From the NCBI RefSeq assembly GCF_007991215.1, contig NZ_BJXX01000106.1, positions 1 through 39,416 on the forward strand: a DNA stretch of 39,416 bases. Direction: 5' to 3'. Positions 7,805 through 16,403 of this stretch are shown piece by piece. The position numbers and the translations under genes are program-made. The notes below the pieces were generated by a model that was not told where the DNA came from, did not search any database, and saw only the letters and a list, made by a program, of their open reading frames with translations. This stretch comes from Aneurinibacillus danicus. Lineage in GTDB: Bacteria; Bacillota; Bacilli; Aneurinibacillales; Aneurinibacillaceae. The number at the start of each line of letters is the position of its first letter. Position 1 is the first letter of the stretch.

Positions 7805-8951
7805 ACGCATTATCAAACGGTTCAGTTGGTCGCGTCTGCGTGCCATCATCGTCAAAGAAACCCGGCAAATCCGTAAAGACAGAGCCAGCATGGCGATTGC
7901 CATTATGATGCCGATTATGATGCTTCTCATGTTCGGCTATGCCGTTAATACGGATGTAGACCACCTTCCTACCGCCGTATGGGATCAGGCAAAGACGAAA
8001 GACAGCCGGCAGCTCATCACACACTTTACCAATACGCTGTACTTCGATCACGTGTATAATGTAGAAGGGTACAGGCAAATGCAGCAGTTAATGGACGAAG
8101 GAAAAATTAAGGTCGGGATTGTCATCCCGTCCGAGTACAGCTATAAGCTGGATAAGGGGGAAGAAACATCGGTTCAAATTATCGTCGACGGAACCGATCC
8201 GAATGCGGCGCGCACAGCGCTTGCGAACGCGCAGCTTATCGTCCAGAATAAATCGTTCTCCCTCCAGCAGGATTTTCTCTCTGCACAGGGTATAACAGAA
8301 CTTACGCTGCCGCTTGCAGCCGAGACCCGTGTTCTGTACAATCCGAACATGAAAAGCCTCCTGTTCAACATCCCGGCGCTTATCGGATTGATTATGCAAA
8401 ACGTCACGGTTATTCTGACGGCGTTCGCGCTCGTGCGGGAGAAAGAACGGGGGACGATGGAGCAGCTTATTGTGACCCCAATCCGTCCTGTCGAGTTAAT
8501 TCTCGGTAAGCTGGTGCCTTATGTCGGCATCGGGGCGCTATCGTTTACGATTGTACTCGCCACCGGCGTCGTCTGGTTCGGCGTACCGGTCAAAGGCAGC
8601 TACACGCTGTTATTTATGCTCAGCTTTCTGTTTCTTGTCACAACGCTTGCGATCGGCATTCTTATCTCTACCATATCCAAAACCCAGTTGCAGGCGATGC
8701 AACTCGCTTTTGCGACAATCCTGCCAAGCGTCCTGCTGTCCGGATTTATTTTTCCGCGGGAAACAATGCCGTCTGTGCTGCAATGGATTGGCGGCGTTAT
8801 TCCGCTCACCTACTTTTTGGAGATTTTGCGCGGAATCTTCTTGAAAGCGATCGGGGCGCGCGAACTATGGCAGGAAACCATGGCGCTTGGTGCTTTTTCC
8901 TTCCTGCTCTGCCTGTTGGCTGTGACGCGCTTCCGCAAAAAACTGGAATAG
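7797..8951 (+). CDS. ABC-2 type permease (drug/lipid export family)
   Basis: 384 residues. One membrane helix near residues 30-48 (MAIAIMMPIMMLLMFGYAV) is followed by a large external domain of about 130 residues and five helices in the C-terminal half (from NIPALIGLIMQNVTVILTAFALV). The motif REKERGTMEQLIVTPIRP is typical of YhhJ/YbhS-like ABC-2 permeases. I use the ATG at 7797, preceded by GGAGGTGA; an upstream frame extension lies wholly within the ATPase gene. It forms the membrane pore with the ATPase and the adaptor. Substrate unknown, possibly a toxic compound given the TetR regulator. Confidence 0.88.
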   Translation: MPERIIKRFSWSRLRAIIVKETRQIRKDRASMAIAIMMPIMMLLMFGYAVNTDVDHLPTAVWDQAKTKDSRQLITHFTNTLYFDHVYNVEGYRQMQQLMDEGKIKVGIVIPSEYSYKLDKGEETSVQIIVDGTDPNAARTALANAQLIVQNKSFSLQQDFLSAQGITELTLPLAAETRVLYNPNMKSLLFNIPALIGLIMQNVTVILTAFALVREKERGTMEQLIVTPIRPVELILGKLVPYVGIGALSFTIVLATGVVWFGVPVKGSYTLLFMLSFLFLVTTLAIGILISTISKTQLQAMQLAFATILPSVLLSGFIFPRETMPSVLQWIGGVIPLTYFLEILRGIFLKAIGARELWQETMALGAFSFLLCLLAVTRFRKKLE

Positions 8952-8964
8952 AAAAGGTGATAGT

Positions 8965-9651
8965 GTGGCTCACGAACATAAGCCGCTGTTTGATGAAGCG
9001 ATTCAGGAAATGCTGAACTCGCTCAAAACCGAGGATGAGATGACGGAGAAACAGCGCCGCATTATGGAGGCGGCCATTGCGCTGTTTGCCGAGAAGGGGT
9101 TCCACGCCAGTTCCACAAGCGAGATCGCCCGGCGGGCCGGCGTGGCCGAAGGCACAATCTTCAAGCATTTCAAAACGAAAAAGGATTTGCTGTACGCCCT
9201 GATCGGCCCTATGTTTATCAAGTTCGCCTCGCCCCTGATTTTAAAAGACGTTAAACAAATTATCAACGAGGATTTGCCCGCCGAAGAGGTTATCCTCAAA
9301 CTGTACCGCAACCGTCTTGCATTGCTGGAAGAGAATTGGCCCCGCATGCGCATCGTTCTGCAGGAAGCGCTGTTTCACCCGGATATTATGAACGCCCTGC
9401 TGGAGAATCTGGTCAAGGATGCCAGAGGCCTGGCTGAAGCGTCCGTAAAGAATCGGATTGAGCAAAGTGAATTCCGCCCGCTTCCGGTGAAAGCGATCAC
9501 CCGCGCCATCTTCTCTACGATGCTGGGATATGTATTTTTCAGCAAGGCGTTTCCCGATGAATATGCAAACGAAGATAAAGACAAAGATTTGCGCGACGCC
9601 GTCGATATCCTCATGTACGGCATCGCAAATAAACGCCCGGATAGCCTCTAA
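8965..9651 (+). CDS. TetR/AcrR-family transcriptional repressor
   Basis: 228 residues with a GTG start after AAAAGGTGAT. The helix-turn-helix lies unusually late, at about residues 33-80 (ALFAEKGFHASSTSEIARRAGVAEGTIFKHF split across the two helices), after a 30-residue acidic N-terminal extension. The remainder is the all-helical ligand-binding domain. It is the last gene of the export operon, 13 nt after the permease stop, and the perfect inverted repeat at 5803-5822 is its probable operator. Ligand binding would relieve repression of the exporter. The ligand is unknown. Confidence 0.9.
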   Translation: MAHEHKPLFDEAIQEMLNSLKTEDEMTEKQRRIMEAAIALFAEKGFHASSTSEIARRAGVAEGTIFKHFKTKKDLLYALIGPMFIKFASPLILKDVKQIINEDLPAEEVILKLYRNRLALLEENWPRMRIVLQEALFHPDIMNALLENLVKDARGLAEASVKNRIEQSEFRPLPVKAITRAIFSTMLGYVFFSKAFPDEYANEDKDKDLRDAVDILMYGIANKRPDSL

Positions 9652-9676
9652 GCCATCCGGGCACCTTTTTTCTTTT
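9635..9676 (+). terminator. Intrinsic terminator of the export operon
   Basis: GCCCGGAT (9635-9642) pairs with ATCCGGGC (9655-9662) and is followed by a T-rich tract. The left arm and the TetR stop codon overlap, so the hairpin begins within the coding region. Confidence 0.85.
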
Positions 9677-10403
9677 ACTTCTCCACACTTTGTTCCGCAG
9701 AACGAAGTAACTCCAACTCTTCTTCCGCCAGTTCACGATATTCGCCCGGCTCCAGATCGTCGTCCAACTCCAAACCGCCCATAGCAAGACGCTTTAAATA
9801 GGTCACCTTTTTCCCTACCGCTTCAAACATGCGCTTTACCTGATGATACTTGCCTTCATAGATGATAAGCTCTATCTCCGAGACGCTTCCCTGGGTAAGA
9901 ATCGTAAGCTCGGCCGGCAGCGTTTTGTACCCGTCGTCCAGCGTGACGCCTTTGCGGAATGCCTCCCGGTCTTCTTCTGTCACCCGTCCCTCGACCTGTG
10001 CAAAGTAACGCTTGGGAACATGCTTCTTCGGCGATAACAGCTCATGCGCCAGTTTGCCGTCGTTCGTAAGGAGGAGCAGACCTTCCGTATCTTTATCCAG
10101 CCTTCCGACCGGAAACACATCAAACGCGAAAAATTCAGGAGCCAGCAAATCAACAACCGTCTCTTCTACCGCATCTTCCGTAGCTGAAATCACACCCTGC
10201 GGCTTATTCATCATTAAATAAACGAACTCGCGGTAATGGACCACTTCCCCGAAGATTTCTACTTCCTGCGCGTCCGGATCAACATGCACACTGCTGTCTT
10301 TAACCGGCTTGCCGTCCACTTTCACCGCTCCGTTTTTGCACAGTTTTTTAATCTCTTTACGCGATCCGTATCCCATGTTAGCCAATAGCTTGTCCAGCCT
10401 CAT
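9675..10403 (-). CDS. Pseudouridine synthase, RsuA/RluB family
   Basis: An N-terminal S4 RNA-binding domain (MRLDKLLANMGYGSRKEIKKL split at about residue 20) is followed by the catalytic domain with GRLDKDTEGLLLLTNDG, whose aspartate is the catalytic residue. The length and arrangement fit the RsuA group acting on small-subunit rRNA, but RluB/RluE cannot be excluded. I use the ATG at 10403, giving the usual family N-terminus with AAAGGA 11 nt upstream; another ATG four codons earlier (10415) has AAAGG too close. It is 22 nt or so downstream of the rRNA methyltransferase gene, probably one transcript for two rRNA-modifying enzymes. Confidence 0.88.
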   Translation of the reverse strand: MRLDKLLANMGYGSRKEIKKLCKNGAVKVDGKPVKDSSVHVDPDAQEVEIFGEVVHYREFVYLMMNKPQGVISATEDAVEETVVDLLAPEFFAFDVFPVGRLDKDTEGLLLLTNDGKLAHELLSPKKHVPKRYFAQVEGRVTEEDREAFRKGVTLDDGYKTLPAELTILTQGSVSEIELIIYEGKYHQVKRMFEAVGKKVTYLKRLAMGGLELDDDLEPGEYRELAEEELELLRSAEQSVEK

Positions 10404-10437
10404 CCTCGTCCACATCCTTTATATCTCTATGCTGCCC

Positions 10438-11856
10438 CTATGCACCGTCCATCCAGCGCCATCCTGCCGGATACATATTTTTCAGCATACCGCCAGCACC
10501 TTTGGCCCACCCAAGCGGAAAGCCGTCTACACAGACAAGGTTCCATCCTTTTTCCGCCTGGCGCATGAGCGTTTCTCCTTTTAGGTATCGGATTGTATCC
10601 GACTCATCCGGCGCGAAATTGACTTTCTGCGCTGCATTCTCGGCTTTAAGTCCCATCGCGAACGCCTGGGACGGTTCAAATCGTTTCTTTTTTATTGTCC
10701 CCAGCAACCATCCTTGACGGGCCAGGCGCAAAGACTGGAGTCCGGGGAGATCCTGCGGCGAGAGAAATACACGATCTTCATGCATCGTTAAAATAAAGCC
10801 GTTGTCTTCCAGTCCTTTCCATTCCGGAAGCGTTTCTTTCACAAAAGTATAGAAATCGGCCAATTCCTTCTCCTGCGTCTGTTTTGTTCCTACAGGTTTC
10901 GCAAGTATCATAGAGTCCCGTTCCGAACTCTCTTTGTCCCCTGCTTTTTGGAGCAGTGCGACATAATGCCCTTCGCCGCTGATACGGTGCGGCCAGAGAC
11001 GTGCCGTTCCACTAACCAGCCTATTGGCCTCCGCATTCTGTGTCCATTCCGGTCGTCCCTGCTCCCAACCTTCATGCATCGGTATGGGCACGATGGAAAA
11101 GTCCGGCTGTTCCATCAGAAATTCTGCAATCATGCGCTCGTTTTCTTCGGGCGCAAATGTACATGTGGAGTACAGCAATCGTCCGCCCGGGCGCAGCATA
11201 CGGGCCGCGTCCTGAAGAATCGTTCGCTGCATCCCGCAGCATGTCTCGATCACAGCTTCACTCCAGCTTTTCACCATATCCGGCTCTTTTCGAAACATGC
11301 CTTCCCCGGAACAGGGCGCGTCCACAAGGATTTTATCGAAGTATCCGGGAAACACCTTGGCGAGCCGGTCGGGTGTTTCATTGGTAACGACCGCATTGCG
11401 AATCCCGTATAACTCTACATTCTTCACAAGGGCTTTGACCCGGTTCGGGTTGCTGTCATTCGTCACCAGAATGCCCTGCCCCTGCATGGCTGCAGCCAAC
11501 TGCGTTGTTTTGCCCCCCGGCGCTGCACACAAATCCAACACTCTCTCTCCTGGACACGCGTCCAGTACGGCGGCCGGAGACATGGCGCTCGGCTCCTGGA
11601 TGTAATACAAGCCCGCATGATAATACGGATGTTTCGCAGGACGCAGGCTCTCGGAATAATAAAATCCGTCTTCCGTCCATGGAACCGATTCAAGTTTCCA
11701 ATCCACACGTTTAAGAAACGCCTGCGGTGAAAGCTTTAGCCTGTTTACGCGCAGCCCCTGGCGGCGCGCTTCTGTGTACGAAGCAAGGAAATCCGTATAC
11801 TCTTCTTCACCTAGCAGGTGCTTCATTCTCGCTGTAAAAGCTTCAGGGAGGCTCAT
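10438..11856 (-). CDS. rsmF: rRNA (cytosine-C5) methyltransferase, RsmF/NOL1-NOP2 family
   Basis: 472 residues. The SAM-binding motif I DLCAAPGGKTTQL and the two catalytic-cysteine motifs DAPCSGEGMFRK (motif IV) and STCTFAPEENE (motif VI) define an RNA m5C methyltransferase. The long C-terminal part, with a PUA-like end (WNLVCVDGFPLGWAKG), matches RsmF-type proteins rather than RsmB, which has an N-terminal NusB-like domain that is absent here. It should methylate cytosines in 16S rRNA. The RsuA-type gene follows closely on the same strand. The upstream site is AGGAA, 12 nt from the ATG. Confidence 0.85.
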   Translation of the reverse strand: MSLPEAFTARMKHLLGEEEYTDFLASYTEARRQGLRVNRLKLSPQAFLKRVDWKLESVPWTEDGFYYSESLRPAKHPYYHAGLYYIQEPSAMSPAAVLDACPGERVLDLCAAPGGKTTQLAAAMQGQGILVTNDSNPNRVKALVKNVELYGIRNAVVTNETPDRLAKVFPGYFDKILVDAPCSGEGMFRKEPDMVKSWSEAVIETCCGMQRTILQDAARMLRPGGRLLYSTCTFAPEENERMIAEFLMEQPDFSIVPIPMHEGWEQGRPEWTQNAEANRLVSGTARLWPHRISGEGHYVALLQKAGDKESSERDSMILAKPVGTKQTQEKELADFYTFVKETLPEWKGLEDNGFILTMHEDRVFLSPQDLPGLQSLRLARQGWLLGTIKKKRFEPSQAFAMGLKAENAAQKVNFAPDESDTIRYLKGETLMRQAEKGWNLVCVDGFPLGWAKGAGGMLKNMYPAGWRWMDGA

Positions 11857-11893
11857 AACCGTCTATATTCCTCATTTCCTTCGATTTTCACAG

Positions 11894-11920
11894 AAAAAAG
11901 GGAGCTATGCTCCCTTTTTC
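11894..11920. terminator. Bidirectional intrinsic terminator
   Basis: GGGAGC and GCTCCC flank TAT, with an A-run on the left and a T-run on the right. On the minus strand it ends the 114-residue gene just upstream and separates it from rsmF. Confidence 0.85.
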
Positions 11921-11929
11921 TTCTATGTC

Positions 11930-12274
11930 TCAGTCGTCAGCTCCAACCTCTTCTTCTTGCAATTCTTTAGGGTCGCCCTCATACCAGTAATCCAATACGC
12001 GCGCTTCCAGCACTTTACACTCAATGTAATGGATTTGTTTATCGGTGAACAAGTGTTTCCACTCGACTTCCAGATCTTTTGCGAGACGGACAACCGTCAG
12101 GAGTTCTTGCCATGCCACATATCGTTTATACCAGAAGAACTGAGGGTGCTCATTCATATACGGATACAGGTCGTCAAACTCTGTATGTTTACAATCCAGC
12201 GCACGTTCAAAATGTGTTTTTGCATTGGAAATTTGCTCTTCAAAAAAACGGGCTATGTCTCGACTCGTGGTCAT
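11930..12274 (-). CDS. Small acidic protein, YpoC-like
   Basis: A 114-residue, tryptophan- and tyrosine-rich soluble protein with a highly acidic C-terminus (KELQEEEVGADD). The ribosome binding site GGAGGGG is strong. It lies 75 nt downstream of the penicillin-binding protein gene on the same strand and before a terminator. In Bacillus subtilis ypoC is a neighbour of ponA, and the size and composition fit that family, but I infer the name mainly from context. No catalytic motif is visible. Confidence 0.7.
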   Translation of the reverse strand: MTTSRDIARFFEEQISNAKTHFERALDCKHTEFDDLYPYMNEHPQFFWYKRYVAWQELLTVVRLAKDLEVEWKHLFTDKQIHYIECKVLEARVLDYWYEGDPKELQEEEVGADD

Positions 12275-12349
12275 AACAACCCCTCCTTTATCTTCTCCTT
12301 GCTCTCCATTATAACAAATCCTGAGACGTTTGCCGACTTTTCTTTACAG

Positions 12350-14875
12350 TTACGGATTTGTGACTCCCGATTGTCCTCGTCCGTTACCTCTTCCCGGCCG
12401 CTCATCATTTTGTTCTGGCGGCGCCACTCCTCTGCCCGAAGAAGCCGGTTGGTTCGGATCTGCAGGATTTATCTGATCCGGATTCTGCTGGTTCGGATCG
12501 GTCGGATTCGGATTATTTGGATCCACCGGCTGATTCGGATTGTTCGGATCTGCCGGGTTCGGGTTATTTGGATCCACCGGCTGATTCGGATTATTCGGAT
12601 CTACCGGGCTCGGATTTGTAGGATCCATCGGCTGATTCGGGTTGTTCGGATCGGTTGTATCCGGCTGCGGCTCCGGCATCGTTATGGTTGCCATATTGGA
12701 CATGTTTCCTTCCTCGCCGGTTTCCGCATTGTACGGCACGACCACATACGTGTACATCTTGCTCGGATCGAACGCATCCGTATATCCAGATGATCCGGTC
12801 TCGGCAATCAGCTCTTTTTCGGCCGGCGAACCAAGGAAACGGTACAGACGATATTTAATTCGATTATCGCTGCTGCCGCCCCAGTTAATCTTTACGTTCT
12901 GACCGGTCTCATCCACGGTCGCGGTCAAATCGTTGATGGACGGAAGCGATACAGGTGGCTCTACCGGTTTAACGCCTTCCGGACGTTTGAAGTCCTTGCG
13001 TTCCTTGCCTTCCATTGCTTTGCGCATAATGCGGCTGAACAGCTCTGCCGGTGCGCCGCCCCCGGTTGTACGCAGATAATGCTCATCATCTGTTTTGTCG
13101 AAGCCCATATAAATCGCTCCGACATAGTCCGGCGTATAGCCAACAAACCAGGCAGTGCGGTTTCCGCCGGAGACATTATCGCTATCGTACTGCTGTGTAC
13201 CGGTCTTACCGGCAAGCGGATAACCGAAGCGGGCATTTTTACCCGTTCCTTCCTTGACAACATTCTCCAGCATTTCAGTCATATAATAAGCAGTTTGCGC
13301 ACTGACAACCTCCGTCTCCTCTTTCTTCTCTTCCACAATAACGGTACCGTCACTTGCGGTTATGCTTTTAATGACATGGGCTTTATTCATTTTGCCTTCA
13401 TTGGCGAATGCCGTGTATGCCTGCGCCATTTGGATAGGTGAAGCACCCTTCTTCATACCGCCTAGTGCAATGGACAGATTGTTTTCATCCCCGGGCGCTA
13501 ATGGGATGCCAAACTTCTTCAGGTAACTAACCCCTGTAGATAGGCCAATTTCATTCAGCGTCCACACAGCAGCCGCATTGCGGGAATCCACCAGCGCCTT
13601 ATTCATGGTAATGCTTCCCGCATAGCCTTCATTTCCGTAGTTTCTTGGCGTCCAATTGCCGTATGATCTCTTTTCATCTTTTACTATAGAGTACGGAGTC
13701 CAGCCCTTCTCCAGTGCCGGAGCGTAATCTACAAGCGGCTTAATGGTCGAGCCCGTAGGATGAGGCACTTTGGCCCGGTTCCAGTTGCCTGTCTCGTAGC
13801 CACGTCCACCTACCATGGCAGTAATGCCTCCAGTTTTCGTTTCCATAATAACCATGGCGGATTGCACTTTATCTCTCGGTCCGTCTTTCGGGAAGTTGCG
13901 GTCTCTTTCATATTCCTCGAACATAGCTTTCTGGGCATTGCGGTCCAGATACGTATGGATCTGGTATCCACCCTGGTACAACTGGTCACCCGTAACGCCA
14001 AGCATATCTTCCGCCTCTTCGACCAGATAGTCAACGTATGCCTGGTAGGCCTTGTTCGTACCCTTCTTCGGCCTCTCAATCGTTTTCAATTTTTCTTTCT
14101 TGGCCTTCTCCATCTGTTCCTGCGTAATGTACCCATTCTTCTGCATTAATGACAATACAAGGTTGCGTCGTTTGAGCGCGTTCTCCGGATTCTTGCGCGG
14201 CGAATACGTATTCGGCGCTTTCGGCAAAGCGGCCAACGTCGCTCCTTCCGCGATGGATAATTCCGAGACATCTTTGCCAAAATAGTACTTGGAGGCCGTT
14301 TGCACACCAAACACACCTTCACCCGCATAGAAAACGTTCAGGTACATCTCAAGAATTTGCGGCTTTGAACACCTGCGTTCTAAATTCAGCGCAATCATAA
14401 TTTCCTTCGTTTTACGCATGAAGGTTTTGTCACGGGACAAGAAAACATTGCGCGCCAACTGCTGGGTAATCGTACTTGCCCCTTCGGCTTTGCTACCGCT
14501 CACAATGTCTTTAATAATCGCACGGCCAATCCCGATCGGGTCAATGCCGTTGTGGTCATAGAAGCGATTGTCCTCGGTAGCGATGAATGCGTCTACAACG
14601 TGCTTTGGTATTTTATCAAATGTTACTTTCTCTCTGTTTTCCGCTGCGGACAGCTTGGCAATCGGGTTGCCATCCGCTGCATATACAGTTGATGTTTCCA
14701 TCAGATCCAGCTTTTTCTCATCAATCATCTGGTTTCCGGCCACATACAGCGCCGAACATCCCCCGATGCTCAACAGAAAGAAAAGTGCAGTCATCAGAAG
14801 AACGATGCCCCAGGGACCCCGTTTCCAGAACGACTTTCTCTTCTTTGCTGGTTTTCTCGCCTGTCGTTTTTCCAT
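12350..14875 (-). CDS. ponA: Penicillin-binding protein 1 (bifunctional glycosyltransferase/transpeptidase)
   Basis: 841 residues. A short basic cytoplasmic tail and one membrane helix (about 22-45) are followed by the GT51 glycosyltransferase domain (ATEDNRFYDHNGID, catalytic E101) and the transpeptidase domain with STIK (S376), SRN (431-433) and KTGT (557-560). A fibronectin type III-like domain (about 650-735) and a low-complexity tail of DPNNPN repeats complete it, an arrangement like PBP1 of Bacillus subtilis. It polymerises lipid II into glycan and cross-links the peptides on the outer face of the membrane. The site AGGGGGTT lies 9 nt before the ATG. The YpoC-like gene follows. Confidence 0.93.
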   Translation of the reverse strand: MEKRQARKPAKKRKSFWKRGPWGIVLLMTALFFLLSIGGCSALYVAGNQMIDEKKLDLMETSTVYAADGNPIAKLSAAENREKVTFDKIPKHVVDAFIATEDNRFYDHNGIDPIGIGRAIIKDIVSGSKAEGASTITQQLARNVFLSRDKTFMRKTKEIMIALNLERRCSKPQILEMYLNVFYAGEGVFGVQTASKYYFGKDVSELSIAEGATLAALPKAPNTYSPRKNPENALKRRNLVLSLMQKNGYITQEQMEKAKKEKLKTIERPKKGTNKAYQAYVDYLVEEAEDMLGVTGDQLYQGGYQIHTYLDRNAQKAMFEEYERDRNFPKDGPRDKVQSAMVIMETKTGGITAMVGGRGYETGNWNRAKVPHPTGSTIKPLVDYAPALEKGWTPYSIVKDEKRSYGNWTPRNYGNEGYAGSITMNKALVDSRNAAAVWTLNEIGLSTGVSYLKKFGIPLAPGDENNLSIALGGMKKGASPIQMAQAYTAFANEGKMNKAHVIKSITASDGTVIVEEKKEETEVVSAQTAYYMTEMLENVVKEGTGKNARFGYPLAGKTGTQQYDSDNVSGGNRTAWFVGYTPDYVGAIYMGFDKTDDEHYLRTTGGGAPAELFSRIMRKAMEGKERKDFKRPEGVKPVEPPVSLPSINDLTATVDETGQNVKINWGGSSDNRIKYRLYRFLGSPAEKELIAETGSSGYTDAFDPSKMYTYVVVPYNAETGEEGNMSNMATITMPEPQPDTTDPNNPNQPMDPTNPSPVDPNNPNQPVDPNNPNPADPNNPNQPVDPNNPNPTDPNQQNPDQINPADPNQPASSGRGVAPPEQNDERPGRGNGRGQSGVTNP
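12450..12655 (-). repeat. Coding tandem repeats (DPNNPN tail of PBP1)
   Basis: The end of ponA encodes repeats of DPNNPN followed by QPV/QPM or PAD/PTD. Pairs of units form a larger period of about 17 residues (51 bp). GGATC- and TTCGG-containing DNA blocks recur with small changes. Such tails can expand or contract by slippage and are a likely source of strain variation. Confidence 0.8.
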
Positions 14876-15000
14876 GTTTCGTTTAACCCCCTAGAATGTG
14901 CAGAAGGATAACAACACTACATAATAATACACATATTCATACAGAGCAAAACCGCAAAAAGTTGCAAAAATTCGCCTACTTTCCTCCTGTTTGTCAAAAT

Positions 15001-15030
15001 GAAAAAAGAGCCGTTGCGCAGGCTCTTTTT
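15001..15030 (-). terminator. Intrinsic terminator after yqgQ
   Basis: On the minus strand AAGAGCC and GGCTCTT pair around an 8-nt loop and are followed by a run of T. It ends the que-yqgQ transcription unit. The ~125 bp between it and ponA hold the ponA leader, with no promoter I can call. Confidence 0.8.
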
Positions 15031-15034
15031 CTCT

Positions 15035-15241
15035 TTATTGGTCTTGATAGTTCCGTTTCGCCTGTTGTAGGATCGTCATTGCGGCACGGAATTCCGCGAT
15101 ATCGATCATCTTCTCCTGGTACAACTCACGCAGTTCCTCTTCCCACATCTCATAATCGGCTAGCCTGTCGCCCATATAGATGACAATGCCGAACCGGCGA
15201 AGCAACGCTTTCACATCAAGAATGGTTTTCATTTCATCCAT
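15035..15241 (-). CDS. yqgQ: YqgQ family protein (DUF910)
   Basis: A 68-residue protein with the YqgQ/DUF910 pattern: VKALLRRFGIVIYMGDRLADYEMWEEELRELY (here quoted as its key parts YMGD, EEELRELY and LLDV-like IDIAEF). The fold is a small helical bundle; a nucleic-acid role has been proposed for the family but no function is established. It lies 11 nt after the queF stop and has only a weak ribosome binding site (GAAGGG some 15 nt upstream, inside queF), so translation is probably coupled to queF. Confidence 0.8.
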   Translation of the reverse strand: MDEMKTILDVKALLRRFGIVIYMGDRLADYEMWEEELRELYQEKMIDIAEFRAAMTILQQAKRNYQDQ

Positions 15242-15252
15242 CGAATGGATCG

Positions 15253-15684
15253 CTACCCTTCATATCCTTCCTTACGGTATTCTACAACAACTTCCGTTCC
15301 GAGTCCACCGCGGGCATTCCACGTCGCTTCTACGCGCATGTAAAGCGGATCGGCCACCCGCACGAGATCTTCCAGAATTTTGTTGGTCGCATGCTCCTGG
15401 TAAATACCAACATTCCTGTAAGAAGTAAGGTAAAATTTCAAAGATTTCATCTCGATTAATTTTTCGTTCGGGACAAAAATAATCCGAATGTCAGCAAAGT
15501 CCGGCAGCCCTGACCACGGGCATACCGAAGTAAATTCGCTCGTCGGAATCGTTACTTCTGTTTTCTTGCCTACATATTCGTACGGAATGGTTTCGAGGAT
15601 ATCTTCCATAATGGCGGAACGGTCCTGAATATCAAAACGGATTTTATTGTATTTGTCGTAATTGTGCTCTGTTTGACTCATCAT
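15253..15684 (-). CDS. queF: NADPH-dependent 7-cyano-7-deazaguanine reductase
   Basis: 143 residues of the short, single-domain QueF type. The catalytic C55 in TSVCPWSG and D62 match the known Bacillus subtilis residues; the QueF motif appears as EMKSLKFYLTSYRN, which binds NADPH. It reduces preQ0 to preQ1, the last step before insertion into tRNA. The start follows GAAAGGA by 7 nt, and the gene begins 4 nt after queC ends. It is the fourth que gene of the operon. Confidence 0.95.
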   Translation of the reverse strand: MMSQTEHNYDKYNKIRFDIQDRSAIMEDILETIPYEYVGKKTEVTIPTSEFTSVCPWSGLPDFADIRIIFVPNEKLIEMKSLKFYLTSYRNVGIYQEHATNKILEDLVRVADPLYMRVEATWNARGGLGTEVVVEYRKEGYEG

Positions 15685-15688
15685 TCAT

Positions 15689-16381
15689 TCATCCTTTCTT
15701 ATAGAAAATAGGGTCTTTGGCTCCGGCTTCTTCAAACCCTTTCAGCCGCAGACGGCAGCTGTCACACTCGCCACACGCTTCGCTGCCCCCTTGATAGCAG
15801 GACGTACTAAGTTCATACGGCACACCAAGCTTGAGTCCCCATTCAATCGTTTCCTTCTTCGATAAGTGCGCGAGCGGTGCCTCGATACGAATGCCTGCAC
15901 CGGTAACGCCCGCTTTTGTGGCCAGTCCGACCGTCTCGTTCATCGAGCGGATGAACTCCGGACGACAATCAGGGTAGCCGCTGTAATCCACGGCGCTGAC
16001 ACCGATGTAGATTACTTCCGCTCCTATTGTTTCTGCATAGGCTGCAGCAAGCGAGAGAAAAATCAGATTACGCGCCGGAACATACGTGGGTGGAATATCT
16101 TCGCTCTCTTCGCCATTCTTCTTTCCGACCGGCACATCAATTCTCTCATCTGTCAACGCGCTGCCTCCAATTTGTTTAAGAAAATCCAAATCAACAATCC
16201 GATGGTTCGGCACGTTATAGAAAGCGGCAATCTTTTTCGCCTGCTCGACTTCCCGACTATGGCGCTGCCCGTAATGAAACGTAAGCGGATACGTCTCAAA
16301 TCCCGCCGCTTGGGCAATGCCCATACAGGTCGTACTATCCAAACCGCCGCTCAACACGACGACCGCTTTTTTCGGCATCAT
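15689..16381 (-). CDS. queC: 7-cyano-7-deazaguanine synthase
   Basis: 230 residues. The ATP-pyrophosphatase P-loop SGGLDST is at residues 11-17, and the zinc site near the C-terminus has C195, C203, C206 and C209. QueC converts 7-carboxy-7-deazaguanine to preQ0 with ATP and ammonia. GAGGAGGGAAGG directly precedes the ATG pair. It lies between queE and queF, in pathway order. Confidence 0.95.
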   Translation of the reverse strand: MMPKKAVVVLSGGLDSTTCMGIAQAAGFETYPLTFHYGQRHSREVEQAKKIAAFYNVPNHRIVDLDFLKQIGGSALTDERIDVPVGKKNGEESEDIPPTYVPARNLIFLSLAAAYAETIGAEVIYIGVSAVDYSGYPDCRPEFIRSMNETVGLATKAGVTGAGIRIEAPLAHLSKKETIEWGLKLGVPYELSTSCYQGGSEACGECDSCRLRLKGFEEAGAKDPIFYKKG

Positions 16382-16403
16382 CCTTCCCTCCTCAACTATA
16401 TAT

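Noticed and set aside
12450-12655. Possible CRISPR-like direct repeats
   Set aside because: Units are coding, degenerate, without unique spacers, and in frame with PBP1.
11774-12793. A 339-codon plus-strand open frame antisense to three minus-strand genes
   Set aside because: It crosses rsmF, a terminator, the YpoC-like gene and ponA; it has no ribosome binding site and its arginine/isoleucine-rich end is the complement of the DPNNPN repeats.
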